Positions 1-5,249 of a stretch of DNA of 9,093 bases are shown piece after piece. The position numbers and the translations under genes are program-made. The stretch covers positions 1 through 9,093 of the forward strand of contig JAOZUP010000145.1 of NCBI GenBank assembly GCA_029938595.1, given 5' to 3'. The stretch is from Thermoanaerobaculales bacterium (GTDB taxonomy: Bacteria; Acidobacteriota; Thermoanaerobaculia; Thermoanaerobaculales; Sulfomarinibacteraceae). Within the stretch, counting starts at the first letter, position 1. Every line of letters begins with the position of its first letter. The notes under the pieces were generated by a model. That model worked only from the letters and a program-made list of their open reading frames with translations, had not been told where the DNA came from and searched no databases.

Positions 1-92
1 TCCCGACCGAGTGGAGGGAGGAAAACGCGGCCAGAGGTCCGGAATCGGCGCGATCACACACAAGGTGGGGGGGCATCGTTCGGCAGGGGGTA

Positions 93-211
93 GCCCGCCG
101 GCGCGCCGCAGGCGCGCGAGGGCGCTCACTGGCGGGACCGAGGAACGCTCGCGTTCCGAGGGCGCGGCGGTGAGCGACCGTGGCCGCGGGCGCAGCCCGC
201 GGACGGCGGGC
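93..211. other. Multibranched inverted-repeat structure, candidate structured RNA or DNA element
   Basis: An outer perfect 8-bp stem (GCCCGCCG 93-100 with CGGCGGGC 204-211) encloses three further elements. The first is a 7-bp hairpin (101-107/111-117) with a GCA loop. The second is a 9-bp stem with one G-T pair (123-131/168-176) that itself encloses a 7-bp hairpin (142-148/151-157). The third is an 8-bp hairpin (184-191/195-202), again with a GCA loop. Drawn together these make a closed four-way junction. The stems are seen directly in the sequence. Their folding, strand and function are inference. GC-rich DNA pairs easily by chance, but five nested or adjacent stems with almost no mispairs in 119 bases is more than I would expect. 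It lies 115 bases upstream of the deaminase start, so a leader RNA, a small RNA or a dispersed palindromic repeat are all possible. Confidence 0.5.
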
Positions 212-234
212 GGGCACACATCGACCACGGACTC

Positions 235-260
235 GGGAACGGGAACGGGAACGGGAACGG
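235..260. repeat. GGGAAC hexamer tandem repeat
   Basis: Four exact copies of GGGAAC (235-240, 241-246, 247-252, 253-258) are followed by a partial copy (GG, 259-260). The tract lies in the deaminase leader, 65 bases before the start codon. The unit is six bases long, so copy-number change would not shift a reading frame even if the tract were translated, and it lies outside the gene. It could change spacing in the leader by slippage. It contains repeated GGAAC, which resembles a -35 element of some ECF sigma factors, but I find no matching -10 at a usable distance. Confidence 0.9.
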
Positions 261-271
261 TTAGAATAGCT

Positions 272-290
272 AGACCCACCCGACGGGTCT
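272..290 (+). other. Small hairpin in the deaminase leader
   Basis: AGACCC (272-277) and GGGTCT (285-290) form a perfect 6-bp stem around a 7-base loop. It is followed by GAGAGAATG rather than a T tract, so it does not look like an intrinsic terminator. It sits 26 bases before the ribosome binding site and could be part of a structured leader. Confidence 0.4.
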
Positions 291-325
291 GAGAGAATGT
301 GCGTGTTAGATCGATGGAGGTTTGA

Positions 326-1648
326 ATGAGTGAATCGGCCAACTGGGACATGCTGGTTGTCGGCGGCACCGTCTTGACGATGGAGCCGGGCAGTGAACCC
401 ATCAAGAGCGGCGCCGTGGCGGTGGCCGATGGACGCATCGCCGCTGTTGGACCGGCCGAGGAGCTTCTCGAGCTGTCTCCATCCGGCGACGTACTCAACG
501 CCGGCAACAGCATCATCCTGCCCGGCCTCGTCAACACCCACTCCCATCTCGCGATGACCCTGCTGCGCGGAATCGCCGACGACATCCCGCTTAAAGAGTG
601 GTTGGAACAGCACATCTGGCCGGTAGAGTCGAAGTACATGAATCGTGAAACGGTGCGCCTCGGCACCGAGCTCGCGACCGCCGAGCAACTGCTCGCCGGG
701 GTCACCACAACCGCCGACATGTACTTCTTTGGAGACGAGGTGAGCGCCGTGCTCGCTGAGGCGGGCATGCGAGGCGTGGTTGCCGAGTCGCTCATCGATA
801 TTCCGACTCCGCGCTGCGCCACCCCAGAGGAGATGTTGGAGAAGCAGCGCAAGTTGCTTGAAACCTACTCCAGTCACCCGCTCATCACCCCGTCGGTGGC
901 GGCACACTCACCCTACTCCGTGAGCGCGGCCAATCTCGTGAAGGAGGCGGAGCTGGCCGAAGAGTACGAGGTGTCGATGCAAATCCACCTCGCGGAAACA
1001 ACGTGGGAGGTCGAGAAGCTCCTTGGCGAAAAGGGTGTGTCGCCCGTCGCTTACCTCGCCGATCTCGGTGTCCTCTCCGAGCGCACCGTGGCGGCTCACT
1101 GCGTCCACGTGTCGTCGGAGGATATCGAGCTACTGGCTGAGTTCGAGGCCGGCGTGTCGCACAACCCGGTCAGCAATCTCAAGCTCGCTTCCGGAGTCTC
1201 ACCGGTCCCGGCAATGGTCGCAGCCGGGGTCAAGGTCGGTCTCGGCACCGACGGCGCCGCATCCAACAACACCCTCGACCTGCTGCGGGACATGCAGCTG
1301 GCCGCCCTGCTCCACAAGGGTATTGTCGGCGATCCCACCGTCCTTCCGGCACGGACCATGCTCGAGATGGTAACCATCAACGGAGCACGGGTTCTCGGTC
1401 TCGAAAATATCGGCACCCTTACCGAGGGACGGGAAGCCGACCTCATTTGCGTGGCGGTGGACGGTCCCCACACTGCTCCCATGTACGATCCATTCTCCCA
1501 CCTTGTTTTTGCCGCCCGCTCGTCCGATGTCCGCCACGTGATGATTCGCGGCCAGGTCGTGGTTCGCAATCACGAATTGCAGACCATGGACCACGAACGC
1601 ATCGAAGCGCAAGCACGGGAGCTTTCAGAAATCGTTCGTTCGAGTTGA
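326..1648 (+). CDS. mtaD: 5-methylthioadenosine/S-adenosylhomocysteine deaminase-type amidohydrolase
   Basis: This is a 440-residue metal-dependent amidohydrolase of the MtaD/SsnA/TrzN group, with the usual length for MtaD. These enzymes hydrolytically deaminate the adenine ring of methylthioadenosine or S-adenosylhomocysteine, giving the inosyl product, in the cytoplasm. The metal-binding signature is complete: H72 and H74 in THSH, H221 and E224 in HLAE, H258 in AAHC and D309 in LGTDGAASNN. H194 lies in AAHSPYS, and EWLEQHIWP (91-99) is a block characteristic of the subfamily. The start is well supported by GGAGG at 316-320, five bases before the ATG. It is probably cotranscribed with the stress protein 22 bases downstream. 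Related guanine, cytosine or chlorohydrolase members share the fold, so the deaminase class is secure and the exact substrate is inferred from overall similarity. Confidence 0.9.
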   Translation: MSESANWDMLVVGGTVLTMEPGSEPIKSGAVAVADGRIAAVGPAEELLELSPSGDVLNAGNSIILPGLVNTHSHLAMTLLRGIADDIPLKEWLEQHIWPVESKYMNRETVRLGTELATAEQLLAGVTTTADMYFFGDEVSAVLAEAGMRGVVAESLIDIPTPRCATPEEMLEKQRKLLETYSSHPLITPSVAAHSPYSVSAANLVKEAELAEEYEVSMQIHLAETTWEVEKLLGEKGVSPVAYLADLGVLSERTVAAHCVHVSSEDIELLAEFEAGVSHNPVSNLKLASGVSPVPAMVAAGVKVGLGTDGAASNNTLDLLRDMQLAALLHKGIVGDPTVLPARTMLEMVTINGARVLGLENIGTLTEGREADLICVAVDGPHTAPMYDPFSHLVFAARSSDVRHVMIRGQVVVRNHELQTMDHERIEAQARELSEIVRSS

Positions 1649-1670
1649 CCCGGAACCTCAGGAGGATTCG

Positions 1671-2558
1671 ATGAACGCAACACCCAGAAGCATCCTCGCC
1701 GCCACCGACTTCTCCGAGACTGCAGAGCGGGCGGTGACGTTGGCCGGCGCCCTCGCCCGCCACTTCAAGGCCGATCTCCATCTGCTCCACGTCGCGGTTC
1801 TTGTCGAGGACTCCACTCTCGACGAAGGCGGCCGTAGCCAGCTCGAGCTGCTGCTGGCCACCGGTGAGGACGCACGCCGCGAACTCCTGGAGAAAAGTTC
1901 CGGGAACCACGACATATCCGTTACGCCCCTTTTGGTTCGCGGAATCAGTCCCGACGAGGTGATTGTCGAGACCGCCTCCGACCTGGGCTGCGACCTCATC
2001 GTCATGGGGACGCACGGGCGCCGCGGCCTGTCCCACCTTTTTCTCGGATCTGTGGCCGAAAGAGTGGTCCGCACCTCGTCGATGCCCGTGCTGGCCTTGC
2101 GTGCCGACGCAGTCGTCGAGCCCGGCGGCATCACCAGAATTCTGGTGCCGTATGATTTCTCTGATGCGTCAGCCGAGGCGGTTCGCCAGGCCGCTGCCTG
2201 GGCGAATACCCTGGACGCCGAGATCACCTTGCTGCACGTTGTCGAACCGGTGGTCTATCCGGAGTTCTACTCGGTGGATGTACTGCCGGACAACCTCATT
2301 ATGCGCCTCACCACACGTTCGGAGGAGGCCCTCGACAAAGCTGCTGCCGAGCTTCTCGACGGTCGCGGCTGTACGACACTGGTCGAGGTGGGTCGCGCTG
2401 CAGATACGATCGTCAACCTCGCCGATCCGGAGCAATTCGATTTCGTCGTCATGGCGACGCGAGGCCTCTCAGGGCTCGAGCACGTCCTTCTCGGCTCGGT
2501 TGCCGAGGCGGTCCTTCGGCGCTGCAGAGTGCCGATGCTCACCATCCCATCGCAGTAG
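1671..2558 (+). CDS. Universal stress protein with two tandem UspA domains
   Basis: This 295-residue protein is two UspA domains joined head to tail, about 4-146 and 152-294. Such proteins are cytoplasmic and are linked to stress survival. Members with an intact nucleotide loop bind ATP. Domain 1 has the full loop G-2X-G-9X-G-S (G113, G116, G126, S127) and the N-terminal Asp in ATDFS (D13). Domain 2 keeps D162 in YDFS and G265, G275 and S276, but the first loop glycine is alanine (A262), so its nucleotide binding may differ. AGGAGG at 1660-1665 lies five bases before the ATG. The deaminase stop is 22 bases upstream, which suggests a two-gene operon. The gene ends at a TAG directly before the heptamer repeats and faces pth. 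Family assignment is firm, but what stress or partner it serves cannot be read from the sequence. Confidence 0.93.
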   Translation: MNATPRSILAATDFSETAERAVTLAGALARHFKADLHLLHVAVLVEDSTLDEGGRSQLELLLATGEDARRELLEKSSGNHDISVTPLLVRGISPDEVIVETASDLGCDLIVMGTHGRRGLSHLFLGSVAERVVRTSSMPVLALRADAVVEPGGITRILVPYDFSDASAEAVRQAAAWANTLDAEITLLHVVEPVVYPEFYSVDVLPDNLIMRLTTRSEEALDKAAAELLDGRGCTTLVEVGRAADTIVNLADPEQFDFVVMATRGLSGLEHVLLGSVAEAVLRRCRVPMLTIPSQ

Positions 2559-2561
2559 TTC

Positions 2562-2647
2562 AGAGTTTAGAGTTGAGAGTTTAGAGTTACGGACGTACCG
2601 CTGGTGGGTCGGGGAACTCTCAACTCTCAACTTTTAACTCTTAACTC
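2562..2647. repeat. Converging heptamer repeats with a perfect 13-bp stem between usp and pth
   Basis: On the plus strand four heptamers AGAGTTK/A run from 2562 to 2589. On the minus strand five heptamers of the GAGTTRA type run from 2647 down to 2613. The two arrays face each other, and AGAGTTGAGAGTT (2569-2581) pairs perfectly with AACTCTCAACTCT (2615-2627). More pairs follow beyond one mismatch. The position between two convergent genes would suit a bidirectional transcription stop, but the stem is AT-rich, has a 33-base loop and no T tract, so that is only a possibility. The right array continues into pth and encodes its last residues and stop. Confidence 0.85.
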
Positions 2648-3220
2648 GTCCGCCCCTGGCGGACGGTTATAGGTGTTCATCGCCCGTTCAAGCCCGTCCC
2701 GTATAGCAACCTCGACCGCGTCAGCAGCCCGCCGAACCGTGGCGGCAGCTCGTGCTTGCTCGTCCGGAGAAAACGGTGCGAGGACGTACTCGGCCAGATC
2801 CACCTCGGGATCACCGCCGCCGACGCCGACCCGCAACCTCGGGAAGCCGGTGCCGAGGGCGTCGCAGAGGTCTCTGAGGCCGTTGTGGGTCCCGGGTCCA
2901 CCGGATATCCGAAGGCGCAGGGTGCCGAGTGAGAGATCCACGTCATCCACGACCACCAGCATGTCCTCAGCCCGAAGATCGAGCTCGGCAAGCAGCCGGC
3001 GCGCTGCGCTGCCGGATCGGTTCATATAGCTGAGCGGACGGGCGACGGCTACCATACGGCCCGGAGCGATGACCGCGAGCTCGCACGAGAACCGCTCCAT
3101 CCACTTCCCTCGGCCCCGCCGGCGCAACACCTCATCCGCCACCTCGAACCCGACATTGTGGCGGGTTCCGGCGTACTGCGCCCCGGGGTTGCCGAGACCG
3201 AGAACCAGATCGACGGCCAT
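2627..3220 (-). CDS. pth: Peptidyl-tRNA hydrolase
   Basis: Pth cleaves the ester bond of peptidyl-tRNAs released from stalled ribosomes, freeing tRNA for reuse. It is a soluble monomer of about 190 residues, and this one is 197. The hallmark residues are present: LGLGNPG (7-13, N11), the catalytic His in TRHNVG (H21), SYMN (64-67), an acidic pair at D92-D93 and HNGL (112-115, N113). The frame stays open for 100 codons upstream, but that part is an Arg/Ser-rich shadow of rplY. The ATG at 3220 gives the correct family N-terminus. It lies 13 bases behind the rplY stop, so the two are surely cotranscribed. A weak GAGG lies just before the start. The last six residues (192-197) and the TGA stop lie inside the heptamer repeat, so the original C-terminus has probably been replaced by repeat-encoded sequence. 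The catalytic core is not affected. Confidence 0.95.
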   Translation of the reverse strand: MAVDLVLGLGNPGAQYAGTRHNVGFEVADEVLRRRGRGKWMERFSCELAVIAPGRMVAVARPLSYMNRSGSAARRLLAELDLRAEDMLVVVDDVDLSLGTLRLRISGGPGTHNGLRDLCDALGTGFPRLRVGVGGGDPEVDLAEYVLAPFSPDEQARAAATVRRAADAVEVAIRDGLERAMNTYNRPPGADELRVKS

Positions 3221-3233
3221 GGACCTCGCGCGG

Positions 3234-3923
3234 CTACTCGGTCTCTTCTTCCTCCTCGGCCTTGCCTTTGCCAATGACCTCCGGTTCCTCTGCCTCGGCC
3301 GACACCAGCTCTTCCTCTTCGATCTCTTCCTCGACCGGCTCCTCAATGATCTTGGGAATTTCGACCACTGCCACGACGCGATTCTCGTCCTCGAGGAACT
3401 TGGCGTTCTCCGGCAGCTGCGATGCGAGATCCGCGACCTTGAGGTGCTCGCCGACCTCGAGGTCTGAAACGTCGAGCACGAACTTGTCGAACATCTCACG
3501 CGGGAGGATCTCAATTTCAATATCTCGGGTCACGAAGTCGACCCGCCCACCGTGGCGCACGCCGACACAGTCGCCGACCAGCTCCACCGGCATTTTGACG
3601 GTCAGCTTGTGACCGCGGGTGATGCGGATGAAGTCGATGTGAATGAAGTGTCCGCTGATCCGATTGACCTGCAGCTCCTTGATCATCGCGAGCCTTTCCT
3701 CATCCGTCCCCTTGAGCTTGAGCAAGAAGATCGTATTTTCTCCGGCCGCACTCTTGAGCAGCTCGCGGATCGAGTGCTCATCCACTGCGATGGGCACCGG
3801 AGGCTTACCACCTCCGTAAACGACGGCCGGGACCATGCCCTGGTGCCGCATCCTGCCTGCCTCCGCGCTGCCCCGGCCTTCCCGGGTCTCCACTGTGACG
3901 ACGATTTCTGGACTCTCAGCCAT
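3234..3923 (-). CDS. rplY: Large-subunit ribosomal protein L25, TL5/CTC family
   Basis: This protein binds 5S rRNA on the 50S subunit. At 229 residues it is the long two-domain type (TL5 of Thermus, Ctc of Bacillus) rather than the 94-residue enteric L25. The N-terminal L25 domain spans about 6-100 and includes PAVVYGGG (32-39) and HIDFIR (95-100). The C-terminal beta domain runs to about 190 and includes PVELVGDCVGVRHGG (112-126). Residues 194-229 form a strongly acidic low-complexity tail, longer than I expect for the family. The start is supported by AAGGGAG about nine bases upstream of the ATG. In Bacillus the homologue ctc is a general stress gene between prs and pth, the same order as here. 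The 13-base gap to pth indicates cotranscription. The prs stop lies 208 bases upstream, and most of that gap is a large palindrome. Confidence 0.95.
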   Translation of the reverse strand: MAESPEIVVTVETREGRGSAEAGRMRHQGMVPAVVYGGGKPPVPIAVDEHSIRELLKSAAGENTIFLLKLKGTDEERLAMIKELQVNRISGHFIHIDFIRITRGHKLTVKMPVELVGDCVGVRHGGRVDFVTRDIEIEILPREMFDKFVLDVSDLEVGEHLKVADLASQLPENAKFLEDENRVVAVVEIPKIIEEPVEEEIEEEELVSAEAEEPEVIGKGKAEEEEETE

Positions 3924-3951
3924 TGCAATATTCTCCCTTGGGGTTGTCTAC

Positions 3952-4134
3952 TAGCCCGGTCTTCTCACCGGGTGTCTACTGCGGACGGCGAATGATAGCC
4001 ATCTGTCGTTCTTTTCGCAAATCATGCTCCTCAACGTAGTGCTACTACGCCTGCGTCGCCCGATTTGCGAAAAATTCAACATCTGACTACCCTTCGCCGC
4101 CCTCGCTACGAAACCCGGTGAGAAACCCGGGCTA
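3952..4134. repeat. 183-bp imperfect palindrome (paired REP/BIME-like units) between prs and rplY
   Basis: The whole stretch reads as a near inverted repeat centred at about 4043. The outer arms TAGCCCGG...CACCGGGT (3952-3973) and their complement (4113-4134) match at 20 of 22 positions. The next 40 bases of each arm still align with substitutions and one indel. A perfect 12-bp inverted repeat follows (TTTTCGCAAATC 4012-4023 with 4062-4073). The centre is a hairpin CGTAGT-GCT-ACTACG (4035-4049). All these pairs share one centre, so this is a single element and not chance hairpins. The ends also fold locally (CCCGGT 3955-3960 with ACCGGG 3967-3972). The right end overlaps the prs stop codon. 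Transcripts from prs into rplY must cross it, so it could attenuate or protect RNA. No transposase is present. Confidence 0.85.
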
Positions 4135-5079
4135 AACGAAAAGGCTCGAGACCGATGCCCCCTCGTGAATGCGGCGGATGGCTTCCCCCAGAAGAACCGC
4201 CAATGAAAGCTGCTCTACCTTGGGGCTCCTTTCCGCCGCCTCACTCAGAGCAAGGGTGTCGGTCACCATGACCTTTTCGATCGAACTCGAATTGATGCGG
4301 TCGATGGCGGGACCCGAAAAGACCGGGTGTACACCGGTGGCATACACCGATCGGGCTCCGCGCTCGATCAGCGCCTCGGCCGAATGAACCAGGGTTCCCG
4401 CGGTGTCGATGATATCGTCGACGATCACGCAATCGTAGCCTTTCACGTTGCCGATCACGTTCATGATCACGGCCCTGTTGGCCTCCGGGCGACGCTTGTC
4501 CATGATCGCCAGGTCGAGCTTCAGGCGTTTAGCAAACGCGCGCGCTCGTTCGACGCCTCCGGCATCCGGCGATACCAGCATCGGGTTATCCAATTCACTG
4601 CGGCGAATCGCTTCGATGAGGACCGGCGCGGCATAGAGGTGATCCACGGGAATGTCGAAAAAACCTTGAATCTGCGCCGCGTGCAGATCGATTGTGAGGA
4701 CCCGATCCGCGCCGGCGGTGGTAATCAGGTTGGCAACCAGCTTGGCGGTGATCGGTACCCTCGGCGCGTCCTTGCGGTCCTGACGGGCATAGCCGAGGTA
4801 CGGGATGACGACACACACCCGCGCCGGCGACGCCCGGCGGAACGCGTCGAGCATGATCAGCAGCTCCATCAGGCTTTCGTTCGGGGGAGACCCCGTCGGC
4901 TGCACGATGAACACGTCCGCGCCACGCACATTTTCTTCGATCTGGCAGTACAGCTCGCCATCGGAGAATGCGCCGAGGCGCACACGCCCCTTTTCAATCT
5001 GCAGATAGCCGCAGATCGACTCCGTCAGCGCCGGATTCGCACGCCCGGAAAACACCAGAAGACGATGCTCTCTCAACAT
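4132..5079 (-). CDS. prs: Ribose-phosphate pyrophosphokinase (PRPP synthetase), class I
   Basis: Prs transfers pyrophosphate from ATP to ribose 5-phosphate, making PRPP for purine, pyrimidine, histidine, tryptophan and NAD synthesis. It is cytoplasmic and usually hexameric. The length, 315 residues, is standard. Visible motifs are the ATP-contacting segment YARQDRKD (97-104), the metal and ATP site DLHAAQIQGFF (131-141, H133), the catalytic flexible-loop start MDKRRP (K195, R196) and the PRPP loop DDIIDTAGT (221-229). Family members usually have Gly where this protein has A135, a mild substitution. The start is chosen by family alignment (LLVFSGRANP near the N-terminus). The ribosome binding site is weak, with GGTAAG about seven bases upstream. 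The gene follows tRNA-Gln by 65 bases, and a repeat half-unit fills that gap. The TAG stop is the terminal trinucleotide of the large palindrome. Confidence 0.97.
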   Translation of the reverse strand: MLREHRLLVFSGRANPALTESICGYLQIEKGRVRLGAFSDGELYCQIEENVRGADVFIVQPTGSPPNESLMELLIMLDAFRRASPARVCVVIPYLGYARQDRKDAPRVPITAKLVANLITTAGADRVLTIDLHAAQIQGFFDIPVDHLYAAPVLIEAIRRSELDNPMLVSPDAGGVERARAFAKRLKLDLAIMDKRRPEANRAVIMNVIGNVKGYDCVIVDDIIDTAGTLVHSAEALIERGARSVYATGVHPVFSGPAIDRINSSSIEKVMVTDTLALSEAAERSPKVEQLSLAVLLGEAIRRIHEGASVSSLFV

Positions 5080-5085
5080 GAGTTA

Positions 5086-5142
5086 CTTACCGATCACTCC
5101 CCATTGCCGCCCCCGTCGGACACCCGGTGTGAAGACCGGGCT
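5086..5142 (-). repeat. Single REP-like half-unit directly behind tRNA-Gln
   Basis: Read on the minus strand, the first 24 bases (5142 down to 5119, AGCCCGG...CACCGGGTGTC) match 3953-3976 at 23 of 24 positions. The following GGGGCGGCAATGGGGAG region aligns more loosely with the inner arms of the large palindrome, to roughly 5086. The core folds as a hairpin: CCCGGT (5123-5128) with ACCGGG (5135-5140) around six bases. It begins two bases after the tRNA CCA end and reaches almost to the prs start. No T tract follows, so it is not a classical terminator. It could act as an RNA processing or protection element. The left boundary is approximate. Confidence 0.75.
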
Positions 5143-5144
5143 CG

Positions 5145-5219
5145 TGGCTGGGGCGGCAGGATTCGAACCTGCGAATGCCGGATCCAAAGACCGGTGGCTT
5201 ACCACTTGCCGACGCCCCA
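5145..5219 (-). tRNA. tRNA-Gln (anticodon TTG), CCA encoded
   Basis: The 75-base gene folds as a full cloverleaf. It has a 7-bp acceptor stem (TGGGGCG with CGCCCCA), a 3-bp D stem GGC/GCC, an anticodon loop CTTTGGA with TTG at 5187-5185 and a T arm GCAGG-TTCGAAT-CCTGC. The discriminator is G and the 3' CCA is encoded. Anticodon TTG and the weak U1-A72 closing pair are typical of bacterial tRNA-Gln. The base of the anticodon loop has a T-T mismatch at positions 31 and 39, where E. coli tRNA-Gln has a pair. The gene lies 30 bases behind the spoVG stop and 65 before prs, all on one strand, so it is probably cut from a polycistronic transcript. A TATACT (5235-5230) just upstream might give it its own start, but no -35 is correctly spaced. 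Confidence 0.95.
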
Positions 5220-5249
5220 AGCGCCGCAGAGTATACCCGATTAGGAAGG

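Larger units (their letters stand above)
1..325. other. Gene-free left edge with GC-rich stem-loops and a hexamer repeat
   Basis: I see no supportable protein gene here. A frame open from a GTG at 11 to 292 is very rich in Gly, Arg and Ser, reads straight through the hexamer repeat and resembles no family I know. The content is a cluster of strong inverted repeats (93-211), a GGGAAC tandem repeat (235-260), a small hairpin (272-290) and the ribosome binding site of the deaminase (GGAGG at 316-320). Whether the first 90 bases hold the end of an upstream transcript cannot be told from this window. Confidence 0.7.

Noticed and set aside
1..92. RNase P RNA or tmRNA end at the left edge
   Set aside because: GAGGAAA and GTCCGG resemble fragments of conserved RNase P sequence, but the order and flanking helices do not fit.
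262..267. TAGAAT as the -10 of the deaminase promoter
   Set aside because: No -35-like sequence lies 16-18 bases upstream (the position falls in the GGGAAC tract) and there is no TGN extension.
11..292. Open frame from GTG on the plus strand, 93 codons
   Set aside because: Low-complexity Gly/Arg/Ser/Thr translation that reads through the inverted repeats and the hexamer tract. It shows no recognisable domain.
1443..2227. Minus-strand frames of 197 and 189 codons
   Set aside because: Shadows of the deaminase and Usp genes, both of which have complete family motifs and good ribosome binding sites.
3221..3520. 100-codon N-terminal extension of pth
   Set aside because: It is an Arg/Ser-rich shadow of rplY on the same strand. 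The family N-terminus begins at 3220.
3952..4134. CRISPR array or insertion sequence in the prs-rplY gap
   Set aside because: There are no regular direct repeats with spacers and no transposase. The structure is a single palindrome without a visible target duplication.
5123..5140. Intrinsic terminator after tRNA-Gln
   Set aside because: The hairpin is strong but is followed on the minus strand by GTGTCCGACGG, with no T tract. It is better explained as a copy of the repeat family.
4327..5244. 305-codon plus-strand frame
   Set aside because: Antisense to prs and running through the tRNA-Gln gene. Composition is typical of a GC-rich shadow frame and it has no domain.
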